64,000 nucleotides of DNA from Agelas oroides (taxonomy: Eukaryota; Porifera; Demospongiae; Agelasida; Agelasidae), in assembly GCA_949130485.1 (NCBI GenBank), contig OX422184.1, positions 20,414,824 through 20,478,823 of the forward strand. The letters run 5' to 3'. Each line of letters starts with the position of its first letter. Position 1 is the stretch's first letter. The translations under genes and the position numbers were made by a program. Of this stretch, positions 38,401 to 53,400 are shown in pieces. Below the pieces are notes generated by a model. It saw only the letters and a program-made list of their open reading frames with translations, was not told the origin of the DNA and ran no database searches.

Positions 38401-41400
38401 GCCATTCCTACATCTCTTTTCTGTACTTTTTTGGTAATGTTCTCAGTTATGTTGTGAAGTAAACACTATAGTGCAACCAATTGAACTCTACACCTTGAAA
38501 CAATACTGACAGTTTAGAAATTGTTCAGGTAAGCGCAAGCATGCAAGCACATACAGGTAGTCTGGACCCCAGGTCTCTTGTAGCTTACAACGCAGGTTTT
38601 AGTCTACCTTGCTTTTATGCCCCAGACTTTCATTCTAGCTTTTCAGAGCTTGGAGTACATTATTCATGTAAGCTGTCAAGGCCGGCATGGACTAGTCTGC
38701 GGACCATGACATGAGGGCCTGTAAGCTGTCAAGGCCTGTATATGACGCTTTATAGTGAAACAAAAACAGCTAAGTGGGACCGTGCATGTTAACAGCGTCT
38801 TACCTACGTGTTGTCAATAGCGTTGCTTAGCATCCTGTGGCCTGGGACAGGCAGAGACTGTGACTCGTACTCGTGCTCGCAGAGATCGCGTGTGTTAGTC
38901 TTGTTCCCAGACCAACTGCAGTAAATCGTGGTCTCAGAATGAGAGTACTTGTACGCATGCGCACATAATTAAAACGGCGTCCTACGCAACGGGCAACAGT
39001 GGTGTGCTGGAAGAGCTCACCGTGGGTTCAGATTAACTTACGAAGACGCTAAGTGTCCGTGGACCTGCGCTCCGAAATAAACAGCAGTTTTGTGCTAAAA
39101 ACATGGTGAGTACTCGAACCATTCTCGAGTTATTGTTGTTAAACTAAGAAGAAAGAATAACAAAAATGGCATTTTCGCTATCGCACACTTTTGCGTTGAG
39201 CTGTTTTCCGTGAGGCTTTTTGGCAACTCGAAGAGTCTTGCTGGTCATAAAAGCCCTGAAAGAGGAAGGCTGGGCGCTTAAATAAGCTTTTAGCGTATTT
39301 GTGGTGAAGTTATACGGCTTTTGCTTAAGTACTGTATATATTGTGCGTCCGTGCCAATCCTACATAGAGAGTTTACCGACTCTCTGATACTTGCATACTA
39401 AAAAGATAGTACATAATGCACTACTGCAATATGATAGCATTAAGGGGGAATGTTCATGGTTAGTAAAAGGCAAGGTAATTATAACACTTTTGTTAGAAGT
39501 ACTAGAAAATGTAGAACATTGTGGGGGCGAGCCTGAGCAAGCTGATACAGGATATTCATGATAAGTGATGTAACACATCAAGTCAATCATCCTCCTACAT
39601 GCACATCCATTTAGGCATTTACCATTCACAGGGGGCTTTAAGTGTTTTTGCTTTGTTTTAAATGTCAAATGTTAACTTGTCATGGCACACAGCAGGATTT
39701 GTCACTGTCTACTGTTACATGAGCGTAATAAGCCAAACCTGATGACGCATAAGTATCCTATATGATCAGCCGTACAGCTAGGTATCACATATGCCAACAA
39801 GTTGCAGCCATTTCTCCAGCCTGGGCTACACATGCATCGACTAAGATTTACACTGAAATCATGAGCTGAACTTCATGGCGTTTATGAGTGCCATTGCCCT
39901 GACCTGAAACCGAGATAAATATAAATATCACATATACCAGCCATTTCTCCAGCCAGGGCAGCTAACATGGCTACACATGCATGGACTAACCTTTACACCG
40001 AAATCATGGGCTAAATTTCTGGCGTTTCTGAGTGCCGTTTATGAATGGCCCTACCAGAAGCGACCCAGTCAACCACTGTCCATATTAAATTTGTTCCACC
40101 TGTGAGCGGCCTGCCATCGTCGATAGAAGCACAAACCAGAATTAAGTTGCCACGCGTGCTTCAACTTCAGTCGTCTTCGCTCCGGGTCACCGATGCTGCA
40201 CTCTGATATGTCTGACAGTCAGACCTTCACTGGCCTTCACATGTTTCACGATATCGATCTTCGTGAAATATTTGAATGCGCTCATTTAAAATTTACGGTA
40301 AGTGGTCGGTCCGACGTCCATAGATAGACACATGCGTGCGCAATGCAGTCACGCTAGTGTGGGGCTCGCTCAGGCTCGCCCCAATAAAAGTATCATAGGG
40401 GTATGTAATAATTGCTGATGCAAAAAGTGAAATGAGAGTTACTACTATCCATACCATCTTCAGGCATCTGCACAGTGAGCACTAGTCCATAAGGTCCTGG
40501 GCCGATGGTTACAGCAGCAACAGTCAGAGTGTATGTGTAGAATGGATGTAAATTTGATATGTAAAGTGCAGTGGTTTCTGATGTTCGTTGAAAACGTGAT
40601 CCAGTCTCAGCCACACTGATGTTTATGATGTAGCTGTGGATCACTCCATTCTGGTCAGATAATGGAGGTGGTTCCCACTGCAGTTGGATGGTTGTTGAGT
40701 TAACTACATTGCCTTGGAGGCGTACTGGTGCCCTGCTTGGAACTGCAGTTGGACAGTGTGAAACACAAAGTAGTCATCAAATAGATGTAAGTGTTCAATA
40801 TACATTAGCACTCCAGTGAAGAAGGGGATGTTTTTGAATAACTACCAAAACACAACCTAGAACACAATATTATGTTACGTTCACAAGTTTTTCATACTAT
40901 TCATTTCACTACCTTATACAAAAACCATACTAGTAATGTCAGTTCATTTGCCTTACCGTCTTCAGCAGTTGTGATTGTGACTAAATCAGAGGATGGACCA
41001 GCTCCAACTTGTGTTGCTGCAACAATTGAACACCTGTACTCATAATAAGGGTGTAAGTCTTCAACAATTAGTTCAGTATGGTTTCCTTCCCTCTGGTAGA
41101 TCAGTGTTGTGTTTGTAGGCAACTCAACAAGCACAATTGTGTAGCTTATAATGATTCCATTCCGCTCCTCAAAGGGAGGTTGTCTCCAAGACACTAGAAC
41201 TGCTCTGGAACTAACAACTTGCAAATTAACACTTTCCGGAGGAGCCGTGGGAGCTGTTGTGAAAAGTTACAAGTAAAAGACACACACTTAATTGTAGGAG
41301 ACACAAAACAAAGTAACTATGTGCAAAGTTTTCAGCAACTAAGGGACTAACCGTCCTCAGGCATCCGTATAGTGTATGCTTCACTGTAGGGACCAGGGCC

Positions 41401-44400
41401 AATGGTCACAGCACTGATAATGAAGCTGTATGTATAGTGTGGATGAAGGTCTTCAATTATGAGTGTAGTGTTGGTTGATTGATGCTGAACCTTGCCACCA
41501 GTCTCAGCTACTGAGATATTGATGAAGTATTCTCGAATGATTCCATTCTGTTCTTCTTCTGCAGGGGGTTCCCATGCAAGAAGCAGAGATCTGGAGTCAA
41601 TTGGTCGTGCCTCAATGCTTCCTGGGGCGCCACTAGGTACTGTAGAAAGAGAATTTGGTCAATGTATCCAATTTGAAGTTATGACAAATAAGTTATCCCT
41701 TCCAGAGTGGTTCTTCCTCTAATTGTTATTCCATTGTGTGGGGATCACTATAAATAGAAACCCAGGCAGAGGTACCCAGATGTAGCAAAGCTGCATGTCA
41801 ATGACATAAAAATACTTGTGAATATCACTGTTATACATTATGGCCAGAGTACTTACCATCTTCAAGTGTTTGTAAGGCGTACTCATATGTAAACGGTCCT
41901 TGGGAGATGGTTACTGCTGCTACAGCAAAATGATAGGTATAGAACGGGTGCAAGTTTCCAATGCTTAGCTCAGTATTGGTTGAGTTCACACTGAAGCTCC
42001 TCCCAGTCTCTTCTTCCCGAACATTCACAATATAAGAGCGAATGACACCATTTTGTTGAGATGTTTCAGGAGGGTTCCAGCTGAGAGTCACAGATGTTGA
42101 TGTGACTTCAAGGTGGCTTACACCAACAGGAGGTCCAGTTGGAGCTACCAAGGCAAAATCATAAGAAAAAGAGTAACACAAAATCTACATTGCTGATTAG
42201 CTAATAGCCAGCCATCAGTGGCTATTATTTAGCACACAGTGTCTCAACTGTGACAAGCTTTGACACTAATCCATATGTAACCATACTGAGAAGGATGTTC
42301 TTTTCCTTGTTTATGCTAAGACATTCAATGGACTGAAAGAGCTTGGAAGCATCAATCAAATATACCAGTAACAAAACTTGCAGTGCTAAAGCAGAATATT
42401 ATAGTCTTACCATCTTCCATCGTAATCTGTGATAGACCTATGCTGTAAGGCCCAGCACCTACTGTTGTTTGTGCGGCTATGGTAACATAATACACAGTGA
42501 ATGGTTCCAGTGAATCCACAATCAAGCTTGTAGATGAAGTGAAGAGCTGCACTGTGATGCCATTTTCAACATTTTTCACATTCACAAAATATCCTGAGAT
42601 AGCTCCATTGCGATCTGCTGCCATTGGGGGCTCCCATGTAGCTATGAGTGCACTAGAATTTAGGCTGCTAACACTGATGTTGACAGGTGGGCTTGAAGGA
42701 GCTGTGAAAATGTTGTAGCAAGTACATTAAAATAATATGTGACTATAATAGTACATGGCAGTGATTAACAATCTGATTATACCTGCTTCCAGTGTTGTCA
42801 CAGTGAGAGGTGGGGAATAAGGACCAATATCTACAGTTGATGCAGCAACAGTACAGACATAAGTGTAGAATGGATGAAGGAACTCCACAAGAATGTGGGG
42901 AGTTGAAGATGTAAGTTGGAACTGTCTCCCACTCTCCTCCGAGATGTTAATAAAGTAGAGACGAATTATTCCATTCTGATCCTCAGGTGGAGGATTCTGC
43001 CACATCAGAGAGAAGCTCGAGTGTGTAATATTGCTGAAAGTCAGCATTACTGGAGAACTGGATGGTGCTGTGAGAAAAGAAAACTTCAAATATGCAATAC
43101 TCCCAACTAACATGGTATACTTGTATATTTGGAATACAAACAATGCACTACAGTAAAACCTCTCTTATCTGGGCAGCATGGGACCAGGGGGTGCCCATAA
43201 CTTAGAAAATGCCCGTAACTTAGAAATATGTATGTTGTGTACAGTATAGTGTCCCAAACCCAGTTGTACGCATCCTTAGAGAAGCCAGAAGGGGGTGAAA
43301 CCACTGAGTGCAGACTGTGTGGTTGTATGCTGAATACTGAGTTTACACAAGTCACTCGCCCGACCAGTGCACGCAGCTGACTAAGGACAGGAAACTTGTT
43401 TAATTTTGTGTGGCTAAAGATAGTGCCCGGTAGAAGGAGGTGCCCGTAAGTTTGAAGTCCGGATAAGGGAGGTTCTACTGTATATACTTGCTTACCATCT
43501 TCTGGCAATTCCACTTCAACAGTAGCTGAATAAGGTCCTATGCCTACTGTTACTGCTGCAACTATGCAGGTGTATGTGTAGAATGGATGCAGTGTGGGGA
43601 TGCTAAGAGTAGTCATGTTCACAGCAGTGAATGACAACAGCCTCCCAGTCTCCATTTCAGTAATGTTGATTATGTAATGTACAATTATTCCATTCTGATT
43701 CTCGGGTGCTGGTGGTTGCCAGCTCAGCACAAGTGTAGTTGATGTCTCTGATTGTACTTCCACTCCTTGTGGTGGTCCTGTTGGTACTACAGGACAGAAA
43801 TGTAATAGTAACATGCATCAACTATTTTACTTGTATGCTGTGAAGAGCAATAGAGTTAATATGACATTCACTATCTGCTGTCTTTCAGATCAGTGCTTAC
43901 CATCCTGTGGTGTCACAAGTTGAACTGCTAAGGATGAAGGACCAACAGCAATAGTTTCAGCAGCAACAGTACAGGTATACATAGTGAATGGGTTTAGTGC
44001 AGCTACATTCACACTGGTTGCAGTCGTAGTAATGACTTTTGCTTCACCAGCAATGTCCAGTATTGTAACTATGTACTGTCGGACTATTCCATTCTGTAGT
44101 GCTGAAGGTAGGGGGTCCCATGACAACTGAATTGATCTGGAGTCTAGTGCTCTTGCTTGGAAATTAGCTGGTGAGCCAGATGGTGCTGGAAAGTAAATTG
44201 TAACCACAAACTGAAACATGTCAGCTAATTATTACAACTCAGTGTCAACTATGTCCTGGCTACGTAATTTTGGATGTGTGAAGAAATGTGTTATTTACAT
44301 TAATCAAACCTACCATCCTCTGCAGTTCTCACTGCAATTAAAGTGCTGAAAGGCCCTGGGCCAATGGTCACTGCAACGACCGTGCAATTGTATGTGTAGT

Positions 44401-47400
44401 ATGGGTGGAGGGAACCAATGATAATGCTGGTGGTGTTAGTGCTCAGTTGAAACATTCTTCTAGTTTCCTCCTCAGTGACATTCACTCTGTATTCACGGAT
44501 GTTTCCATTTGGGTCCTCTGGTGGCTCCCACATCAGGTATATGTGGGTAGAGTTCAGTGTTGTTCCTGTAGTGTTACTTGGGTGGGAGCCTGGGACTGTG
44601 AAAATTATGAGTGCATTAAATGCCGATTGCATCCAGTATCAAATCATGCTCAAGCATAACAATGCTGTATCACACGCTGCTTATTTATACCTGCTTCTGG
44701 TGTTCGGATGATAATCTGTATACTAAATGGTCCAGGTCCTATTGCAGTAGATGCAGCAACAATACAAAGGTAGGTAGTATATGGTGTCAATCCTGTCACA
44801 TTTACTGATTGTGACTGAGATGTAAGTTGTAGTCGCTCTCCAGTCTCTACACCAGTAATATTCACAATGTAGCCGGTAATGATTCCATTTCGTTCTGCTG
44901 CTACTGGAGGATTCCAAGTAATGTAAAGGCTTCTGGTACTGCTGGTTTGGGCCATAATGGCTTGTGGAGGACCACTCGGAGCTACACAATGAGGAAAAAT
45001 AAAAAGCAAACACTTTCTGATTTTCACAGACAGGGTTCTATTTGTGACCATTCCAGTCAAGGTATACAACATTAATGTAACACACACAAGCTTACCATCT
45101 TGAAGAGTCATGATGGTGATGGATGTTGTGTAAGGACCATCTCCAACAATTGTTACAGCTGCTATAGTGAAATTGTATGTATAGTATGGGTGTAGTGATG
45201 TCACATTCAAAGAAGTAGTAGCTGAGAATAGTGAAAATGATCTGCCTGTTTCAACTTCAGTTATACTGATCATGTATCGTGTTATGATGCCATTTTGTGC
45301 ATCAGCAGGTGGTGGATCCCAAAACAGTGAAATCCCAGTTGAGTCCATTGCATTTCCATGAAAGGACTGGGGAGGACTTGATGGTACTGAATAAAATAGA
45401 AGATTATTGCAGTATAAGGAACACTCTAATAACAGAGGGGGTAGGCATGACTTCTTACCATCCTGAGGGGTTAGCAGTGTAATGACAACACTAAATGGGC
45501 CAGTGCCAACACTTGTTTGTGCAGCAACAGTGCAGTAGTAGGTTGTGAAGGGGGACAGTGTGGATAGTGTTAAAGTTGTTGTATTGGATGCGTACTGCAA
45601 GGTCTCACTCCTTCGAGTGTTTGTTACATTGATTACATAACCAATGATAATTCCATTTCTATCCTCATAGTTGGGTGGATCCCATGACAGAGTTGACATC
45701 CTTGAAGACACAGCTCTAGCTTCAATGTTTTGGGGGTATCCACTTGGCACTGTGCAACAAAACAATAATGAGGTTGTAACTGCAAAAAATAAACACACTT
45801 GCATTTCACCTTTCTTGATTACACAACATTGTTGCAGATGATAATCAGTAGAACTGGCAAGGAATTGTGTAAGTTAAAATTGTGAATTGGTAGATGTGAC
45901 AATAAATTGGCAAAACGTTTATAGTCCAGACAGTACAGTTCACAAGTATCTAGAAAGTTACATTTCGTTACAATACTTGTATTTAGTTTATAAACAGACA
46001 CAGATGAGTGAGAAACAAAAGAAAGTGTAACGTACCATCCTCTGAAGTTGTTATAGTGAACACCTCACTGTATGGTCCACTTCCAACAGTATATGCACTG
46101 ACTACACACTCGTAAGTGTAGTATGGGTGCAGGGACAACACTGATACATATGTGCTGGTTGAATTGAGTATGATAGAGGTGCCTGTTTGGAGTTCAGTTA
46201 TATTGACAGTATATTCCCTGATGATACCATTCTGCTGGCTGGTGGGAGGTGGAGACCAAGAGAGGACAAAGGAAGTTGAACTTACAGTTGGAGCAACAAG
46301 CTCTTCAGGAGGAGCACTTGGAGCTGAAAAGAAGATCACATTTCCTGATGTGATTTTTATCACAAATCCACACTCAAACATGTATGCAGCTTGTTTGTGT
46401 CAATCAAACCTACTGAAAGCTACTAAAGTGTGCATCCTTAGAACATCTTGCCTCACACTGTAAATAAAGACATTTAGATGTTTTCAAGTGAAATAGATAA
46501 AAGGGAAAAGCCGGCAGCTGCCGGGAATTAAACTTAGAACACCTGGCTTGAGCAGTGCTCTGCCACTAAGCTACAACAACTGGACAACCATCAGCCCTCA
46601 CTGACCTGTATTATTATGACATTGTAGTACATATATTCTAGTTTTGCCTCAAAACATTTAAATCTCTTTATTGCTACTAAAACCACTCGGAACAGGCATT
46701 ACAATAGCCTCCATTTTTTGTAGGTAGTTTTCGATTGTCGCAGGCAATGTAATGTACCTGATTCACTTGTTTGCACAGAGAGAGAGATGCTAAATGGTCC
46801 GGTTCCAGCACTGGTCTCTGCTGCTATCACACAAATGTACATAGTGAATGGTCTCAGTGACTGTATGACAAGGTTGGTAGTGGTTGAAGACAGCTGGAAA
46901 GTCTCTCCAGTTCCAATTGCCGTCACATTTATGAGGTAACCAATTATGATACCATTCTGTGATTGCATGTCTGGGGGACTCCAGCTCAGGGTAATGGACT
47001 CTGATGTTGTTGCTTCCACATTTAAATTCTCTGGTGGCATGCTGGGAGCTGCAGTCAGAAATTGCAAAAGGAGAATACTTATGATCTAATATAAGCAGGA
47101 AACACGTGAAGTGTAAATGACAATGCTTAATTGACTGCAATTCGAACACTAAAAACACAACATTTCCGATACTCACAATTGTAAATTACGAGCTCAACAC
47201 TTCCTATCTTCCCATGTAATCTTATCCACACCAGTTCCAGTGTATACTACAATTGCTAAAACTTTCCCAACTAGAAAATAACACCATACACACTACTTTG
47301 AAATGAGGGGAAAAAATGTATTAACATGGTCCAAGTTGAATAAAAACCTACCATCCTCTCTTGTCTGAACTGTGAATACAATTGTGGCAGGACCTGGTCC

Positions 47401-50400
47401 TACAGTTACAGCAGTGACAGTGACTGAGTATCTGTAGAAAGGATGCAGATTGTACAAAGAGATAGAAGTTGTGAGTGACACACGGCTGAAAGTAATCCCT
47501 GTTTCCAGTTCTGTGATGTTAATGACATAATGCCTGATGATGCCATTCTGGTCTTCAAATGGTGGAGAGCTCCAAGAAATTGAAATAATGTTGGAATCAA
47601 CTGCATATCCAGAAATATTGGCTGGAGCAGAAGTTGGTGCTATGGAATCAAAATGAGAATGAAAAATCAGTGTGGAACATATTGCTAAGTCAGCTTCTTT
47701 ATCATCTTACCTTGTTCACCAAGCCTCACAGATATTGCACTACTGTGTGGTCCAAGTGCAACAGTTTGTGCTGCTACAGCACTTGTGTACATGTAGAAAG
47801 GGTGAAGTCCATTTAGCTCCAGGAGAGTGATGTTTGTGGTAACGTAGAATGTTCTGCCAGTCTCAACTTCAGTTACTCTTATCATGTAATATCTGATGAC
47901 ACCATTAATGTCTTCAACTGGAGGTGGGTCCCATGACAGGAGAAACGAGTCAGAGCTTGCATTGGTTACTGCAATATTTGTGGGAGGACTGCTTGGAGCT
48001 GCAAGAAATATTACGTAGGTAAGTTTCATGTTATAGATAGCTGTGCAATGTTTTAGTTACCTGCTTCCATGGTTTGTACACTGACAGGATTTGTGTATGG
48101 ACCAGTAGCAATTGTGTGAGCAGCAACTTCACATTCATAGTTGTAGTAAGGGTGCAGTGATGTGATGTTAATGTGAGAATTTGTTGTTTGAAAGATCCAC
48201 ACGCGACTGGTTTCCCTTTCCCTAATTCTGATCACATAGTTACGAATGATCCCATTGATGTCAATCAAGGGAGGTGAAGACCAAGTCAAGGTGACCACTG
48301 TTGAGCTTACTGCTATACCTGACAGAGACCGGGGAGGTGCAGAGGGAGCTTCAGAATGTGTGTATGTGTGTGTATGGGAGAATTAAGGCAGTGTTATTAA
48401 ACGTAATGAGCAATAGTAGGAAACAATCACAGCCTGCGTTAGTGTAGAAACAAGCCTTAATATGAAAGACAGAAAAATCATTGAAAATGAAAAAAAATGT
48501 AGGAATTCCGTGCCAAAAAGTACACAAACAAGGAAGGATATAAAAGTGAAGGTAAATACACAAAGCCTCATCCATCCCTACATCTTTTCACAATAGAGTG
48601 AAGATGTAGGGACGGGGCTTTGTATATTTACCTTAACTTTTATATCCTTCCTTGTTTGTGTACTTTATGGCACGCCATTCCTACATCTCTTTTCTGTACT
48701 TTTTTGGTAATGTTCTCAGTTATGTTGTGAAGTAAACACTATAGTGCAACCAATTGAACTCTACACCTTGAAACAATACTGACAGTTTAGAAATTGTTCA
48801 GGTAAGCGCAAGCATGCAAGCACATACAGGTAGTCTGGACCCCAGGTCTCTTGTAGCTTACAACGCAGGTTTTAGTCTATCTTGCTTTTATGCCCCAGAC
48901 TTTCATTCTAGCTTTTCAGAGCTTGGAGTACATTATTCATGTAAGCTGTCAAGGCCGGCATGGACTAGTCTGTGGACCATGACATCATTGAGGGCCTGTA
49001 AGCTGTCAAGGCCTGTATATGACGCTTTATAGTGAAACAAAAACAGCTAAGTGGGACCGTGCATGTTAACAGCGTCTTACCTATGTGTTGTCAATAGCGT
49101 TGCTTAGCATCCTGTGGCCTGGGACAGGCAGAGACTGTGACTCGTACTCGTGCTCGCAGAGATTGCGTGTGTTAGTCTTGTTCCCAGACCAACTGCAGTA
49201 AATTGTGGTCTCGGAATGAGAGTACTTGTACGCATGCGCACATAATGAAAACGGTGTCCTACGCAACGGGCAACAGCGGTGTGCTGGAAGAGCTCACCGT
49301 GGGTTCAGATTAACTTACGAAGACGCTAAGTGTCCGTGGACCTGCGCTCCGAAATAAACAGCATTTTGGTGCTAAAAACATGGTGAGTACTCTCGAGTTA
49401 TTGTTGTTAAACTAAGAAGAAAGAATAACAAAAATGGCATTTTTGCTATCGCACACTTTTGCGTTGAGCTGTTTTCCGTGAGGCTTTTTGGCAACTCGAA
49501 GAGTCTTGCTGGTCATAAAAGCCCTGAAAGAGGAAGGCTGGGCGCTTAAATAAGCTTTTAGCGTATTTGTGGTGAAGTTATACGGCTTTTGCTTAAGTAT
49601 TGCATATATTGCGCGTCCGCGCCAATCCTACATAGAGAGTCTACCGACTCTCTGATACTTGCATACTAAAATGATAGTACATAATGCACCACTGCAATAT
49701 GATAGCATTAAGGGGGAATGTTCATGGTTAGTAAAAGGCAAGGTAATTATAACACTTTTGTTAGAAGTATAAAAGTATCATAGGGGTATGTAATAATTGC
49801 TGATGCAAAAAGTGAAATGAGAGTTACTACTATCCATACCATCTTCAGGCATCTGCACAGTCAGCATTAGTCCATAAGGTCCTGGGCCAATGGTTACAGC
49901 AGCAACAGTCAGAGTGTATGTGTAGAATGGATGTAAATTTGATATGTAAAGTGCAGTGGTTTCTGATGTTCGTTGAAAACATGATCCAGTCTCAGCCACA
50001 CTAATGTTTATGATGTAACTGCGGATCACTCCATTCTGATCGGCTGATGGAGGTGGTTCCCACTGCAGTTGGATGGTTGTTGAGTTAACTGCACTGCCTT
50101 GGAAGCGTACTGGTGCACTGCTTGGAACTGCAGTGGACAGTGTGAAACACAAAGTAGTCATCAAATAGATGTAAGTGTTCAATATACATTAGTACTCCAG
50201 TGAAGAATGGGATGTTTTCGACAAAACACAACCTAGAACACAATATTTTGTTATGTTCACAAGTTTTTCATACTATTCATTTCACTACCTTATACAGTAA
50301 AACCATATAATGTCAGTTCATGTGCCTTACCGTCTTCAGCAGTTCTGATTGTGACTAAATCAGAGGATGGACCAGCTCCAACTTGTGTTGCTGCAACAAT

Positions 50401-53400
50401 TGAACATCTGTACTCATAATAAGGGTGTAAGTCTTCAACAATTAGTTCAGTATGGTTTCCTTCCCTCTGGTAAACCAGTGTTGTGTTTGTAGGCAACTCG
50501 AAAAGCACAATTGTGTAGCTTATAATGACTCCATTCCGCTCCTCAAAGGGAGGTAGTCTCCAAGACACTAGAACTGCTCTGGAACTAACAACTTCCAAAT
50601 TAACACTTTCCGGAGGAGCCGTGGGAGCTGTTGTGAAAAGTTACAAGTAAAAGACACACACTTAATTGTAGGAGACACAAAACAAAGTAACTATGTGCAA
50701 AGTTTTCAGCAACTAAGGGACTTACCATCCTCAGGCATCTGTATTGTGTATGCTTCACTGTAGGGACCAGGGCCAATGGTCACAGCACTGATAATGAAGC
50801 TGTATGTGTAGTGGGGATGAAGGTCTTCAATTATGAGTGTAGTGTTGGTTGATTGATGCTGAAACCTGCCACCAGTCTCAGCTACTGAGATATTGATGAA
50901 GTATTCTCGAATGATTCCATTCTGTTCTTCTTCTGCAGGGGGTTCCCATGCAAGAAGCAGAGATCTGGAGTCAATTGGTCGTGTCTCAATGCTTCCTGGG
51001 GCGCCACTAGGTACTGTAGAAAGAGAATTTGGTCAATGTATCCAATTTGAAGTTATGACAAATAAGTTATCCCTATGGTTCTTCCTCTAATTGTTATTCC
51101 ATTGTGTGGGGATCACTATAAATAGAAACCCAGGCAGAGGTACCCAGATGTAGCAAAGCTGCATGTCAATGACATAAAAATACTTGTGAATATCACTGTT
51201 ATACATTATGGCCAGAGTACTTACCATCTTCAAGTGTTTGTAAGGCGTACTCATATGTAAACGGTCCTTGGGAGATGGTTACTGCTGCTACAGCAAAATG
51301 ATAGGTATAGAACGGGTGCAAGTTTCCAATGCTTAGCTCAGTATTGGTTGAGTTCACACTGAAGCTCCTCCCAGTCTCTTCTTCCCGAACATTCACAATA
51401 TAAGAGCGAATGACACCATTTTGTTGAGATGTTTCAGGAGGGTTCCAGCTGAGAGTCACAGATGTTGATGTGACTTCAAGGTGGCTTACACCAACAGGAG
51501 GTCCAGTTGGAGCTACCAAGGCAAAATCATAAGAAAAAGAGTAACACAAAATCTACATTGCTGATTAGCTAATAGCCAGCCATCAGTGGCTATTATTTAG
51601 CACACAGTGTCTCAACTGTGACAAGCTTTGACACTAATCCATATGTAACCATACTGAGAAGGATGTTCTTTTCCTTGTTTATGCTAAGACATTCAATGGA
51701 CTGAAAGAGCTTGGAAGCATCAATCAAATATACCAGTAACAAAACTTGCAGTGCTAAAGCAGAATATTATAGTCTTACCATCTTCCATCGTAATCTGTGA
51801 TAGACCTATGCTGTAAGGCCCAGCACCTACTGTTGTTTGTGCGGCTATGGTAACATAATACACAGTGAATGGTTCCAGTGAATCCACAATCAAGCTTGTA
51901 GATGAAGTGAAGAGCTGCACTGTGATGCCATTTTCAACATTTTTCACATTCACAAAATATCCTGAGATAGCTCCATTGCGATCTGCTGCCATTGGGGGCT
52001 CCCATGTAGCTATGAGTGCACTAGAATTTAGGCTGCTAACACTGATGTTGACAGGTGGGCTTGAAGGAGCTGTGAAAATGTTGTAGCAAGTACATTAAAA
52101 TAATATGTGACTATAATAGTACATGGCAGTGATTAACAATCTGATTATACCTGCTTCCAGTGTTGTCACAGTGAGAGGTGGGGAATAAGGACCAATATCT
52201 ACAGTTGATGCAGCAACAGTACAGACATAAGTGTAGAATGGATGAAGGAACTCCACAAGAATGTGGGGAGTTGAAGATGTAAGTTGGAACTGTCTCCCAC
52301 TCTCCTCCGAGATGTTAATAAAGTAGAGACGAATTATTCCATTCTGATCCTCAGGTGGAGGATTCTGCCACATCAGAGAGAAGCTCGAGTGTGTAATATT
52401 GCTGAAAGTCAGCATTACTGGAGAACTGGATGGTGCTGTGAGAAAAGAAAACTTCAAATATGCAATACTCCCAACTAACATGGTATACTTGTATATTTGA
52501 AATACAAACAATGCACTACAGTAAAACCTCTCTTATCTGGGCAGCATGGGACCAGGGGGTGCCCATAACTTAGAAAATGCCCGTAACTTAGAAATATGTA
52601 TGTTGTGTACAGTATAGCGTCCCAAACCCAGTTGTACGCATCCTTAGAGAAGCCAGAAGGGGGTGAAACCACTGAGTGCAGACTGTGTGGTTGTATGCTG
52701 AATACTGAGTTTACACAAGTCACTCGCCCGACCAGCACGCGCAGCTGACTAAGGACAGGAAACTTGTTTAATTTTGTGTGGCTAAAGATAGTGCCCGGTA
52801 GAAGGAGGTGCCCGTAAGTTTGAAGGCCGGATAAGGGAGGTTCTACTGTATATACTTGCTTACCATCTTCTGGCAATTCCACTTCAACAGTAGCTGAGTA
52901 AGGTCCTATGCCTACTGTTACTGCTGCAACTATGCAGGTGTATGTGTAGAATGGATGCAGTGTGGGGATGCTAAGAGTAGTCATGTTCACAGCAGTGAAT
53001 GACAACAGCCTCCCAGTCTCCATTTCAGTAATGTTGATTATGTAATGTACAATTATTCCATTCTGATTCTCGGGTGCTGGTGGTTGCCAGCTCAGCACAA
53101 GTGTAGTTGATGTCTCTGATTGTACTTCCACTCCTTGTGGTGGTCCTGTTGGTACTACAGGACAGAAATGTAATAGTAACATGCATCAACTATTTTACTT
53201 GTATGCTGTGAAGAGCAATAGAGTTAATATGACATTCACTATCTGCTGTCTTTCAGATCAGTGCTTACCATCCTGTGGTGTCACAAGTTGAACTGCTAAG
53301 GATGAAGGACCAACAGCAATAGTTTCAGCAGCAGCAGTACAGGTGTACATAGTGAATGGGTTTAGTGCAGCTACATTCACACTGGTTGCAGTCGTAGTAA

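Noticed and set aside
42497..42718. Plus-strand 73-codon frame repeated in units A-C
   Set aside because: Antisense of position 13 exon; conserved only through the coding strand.
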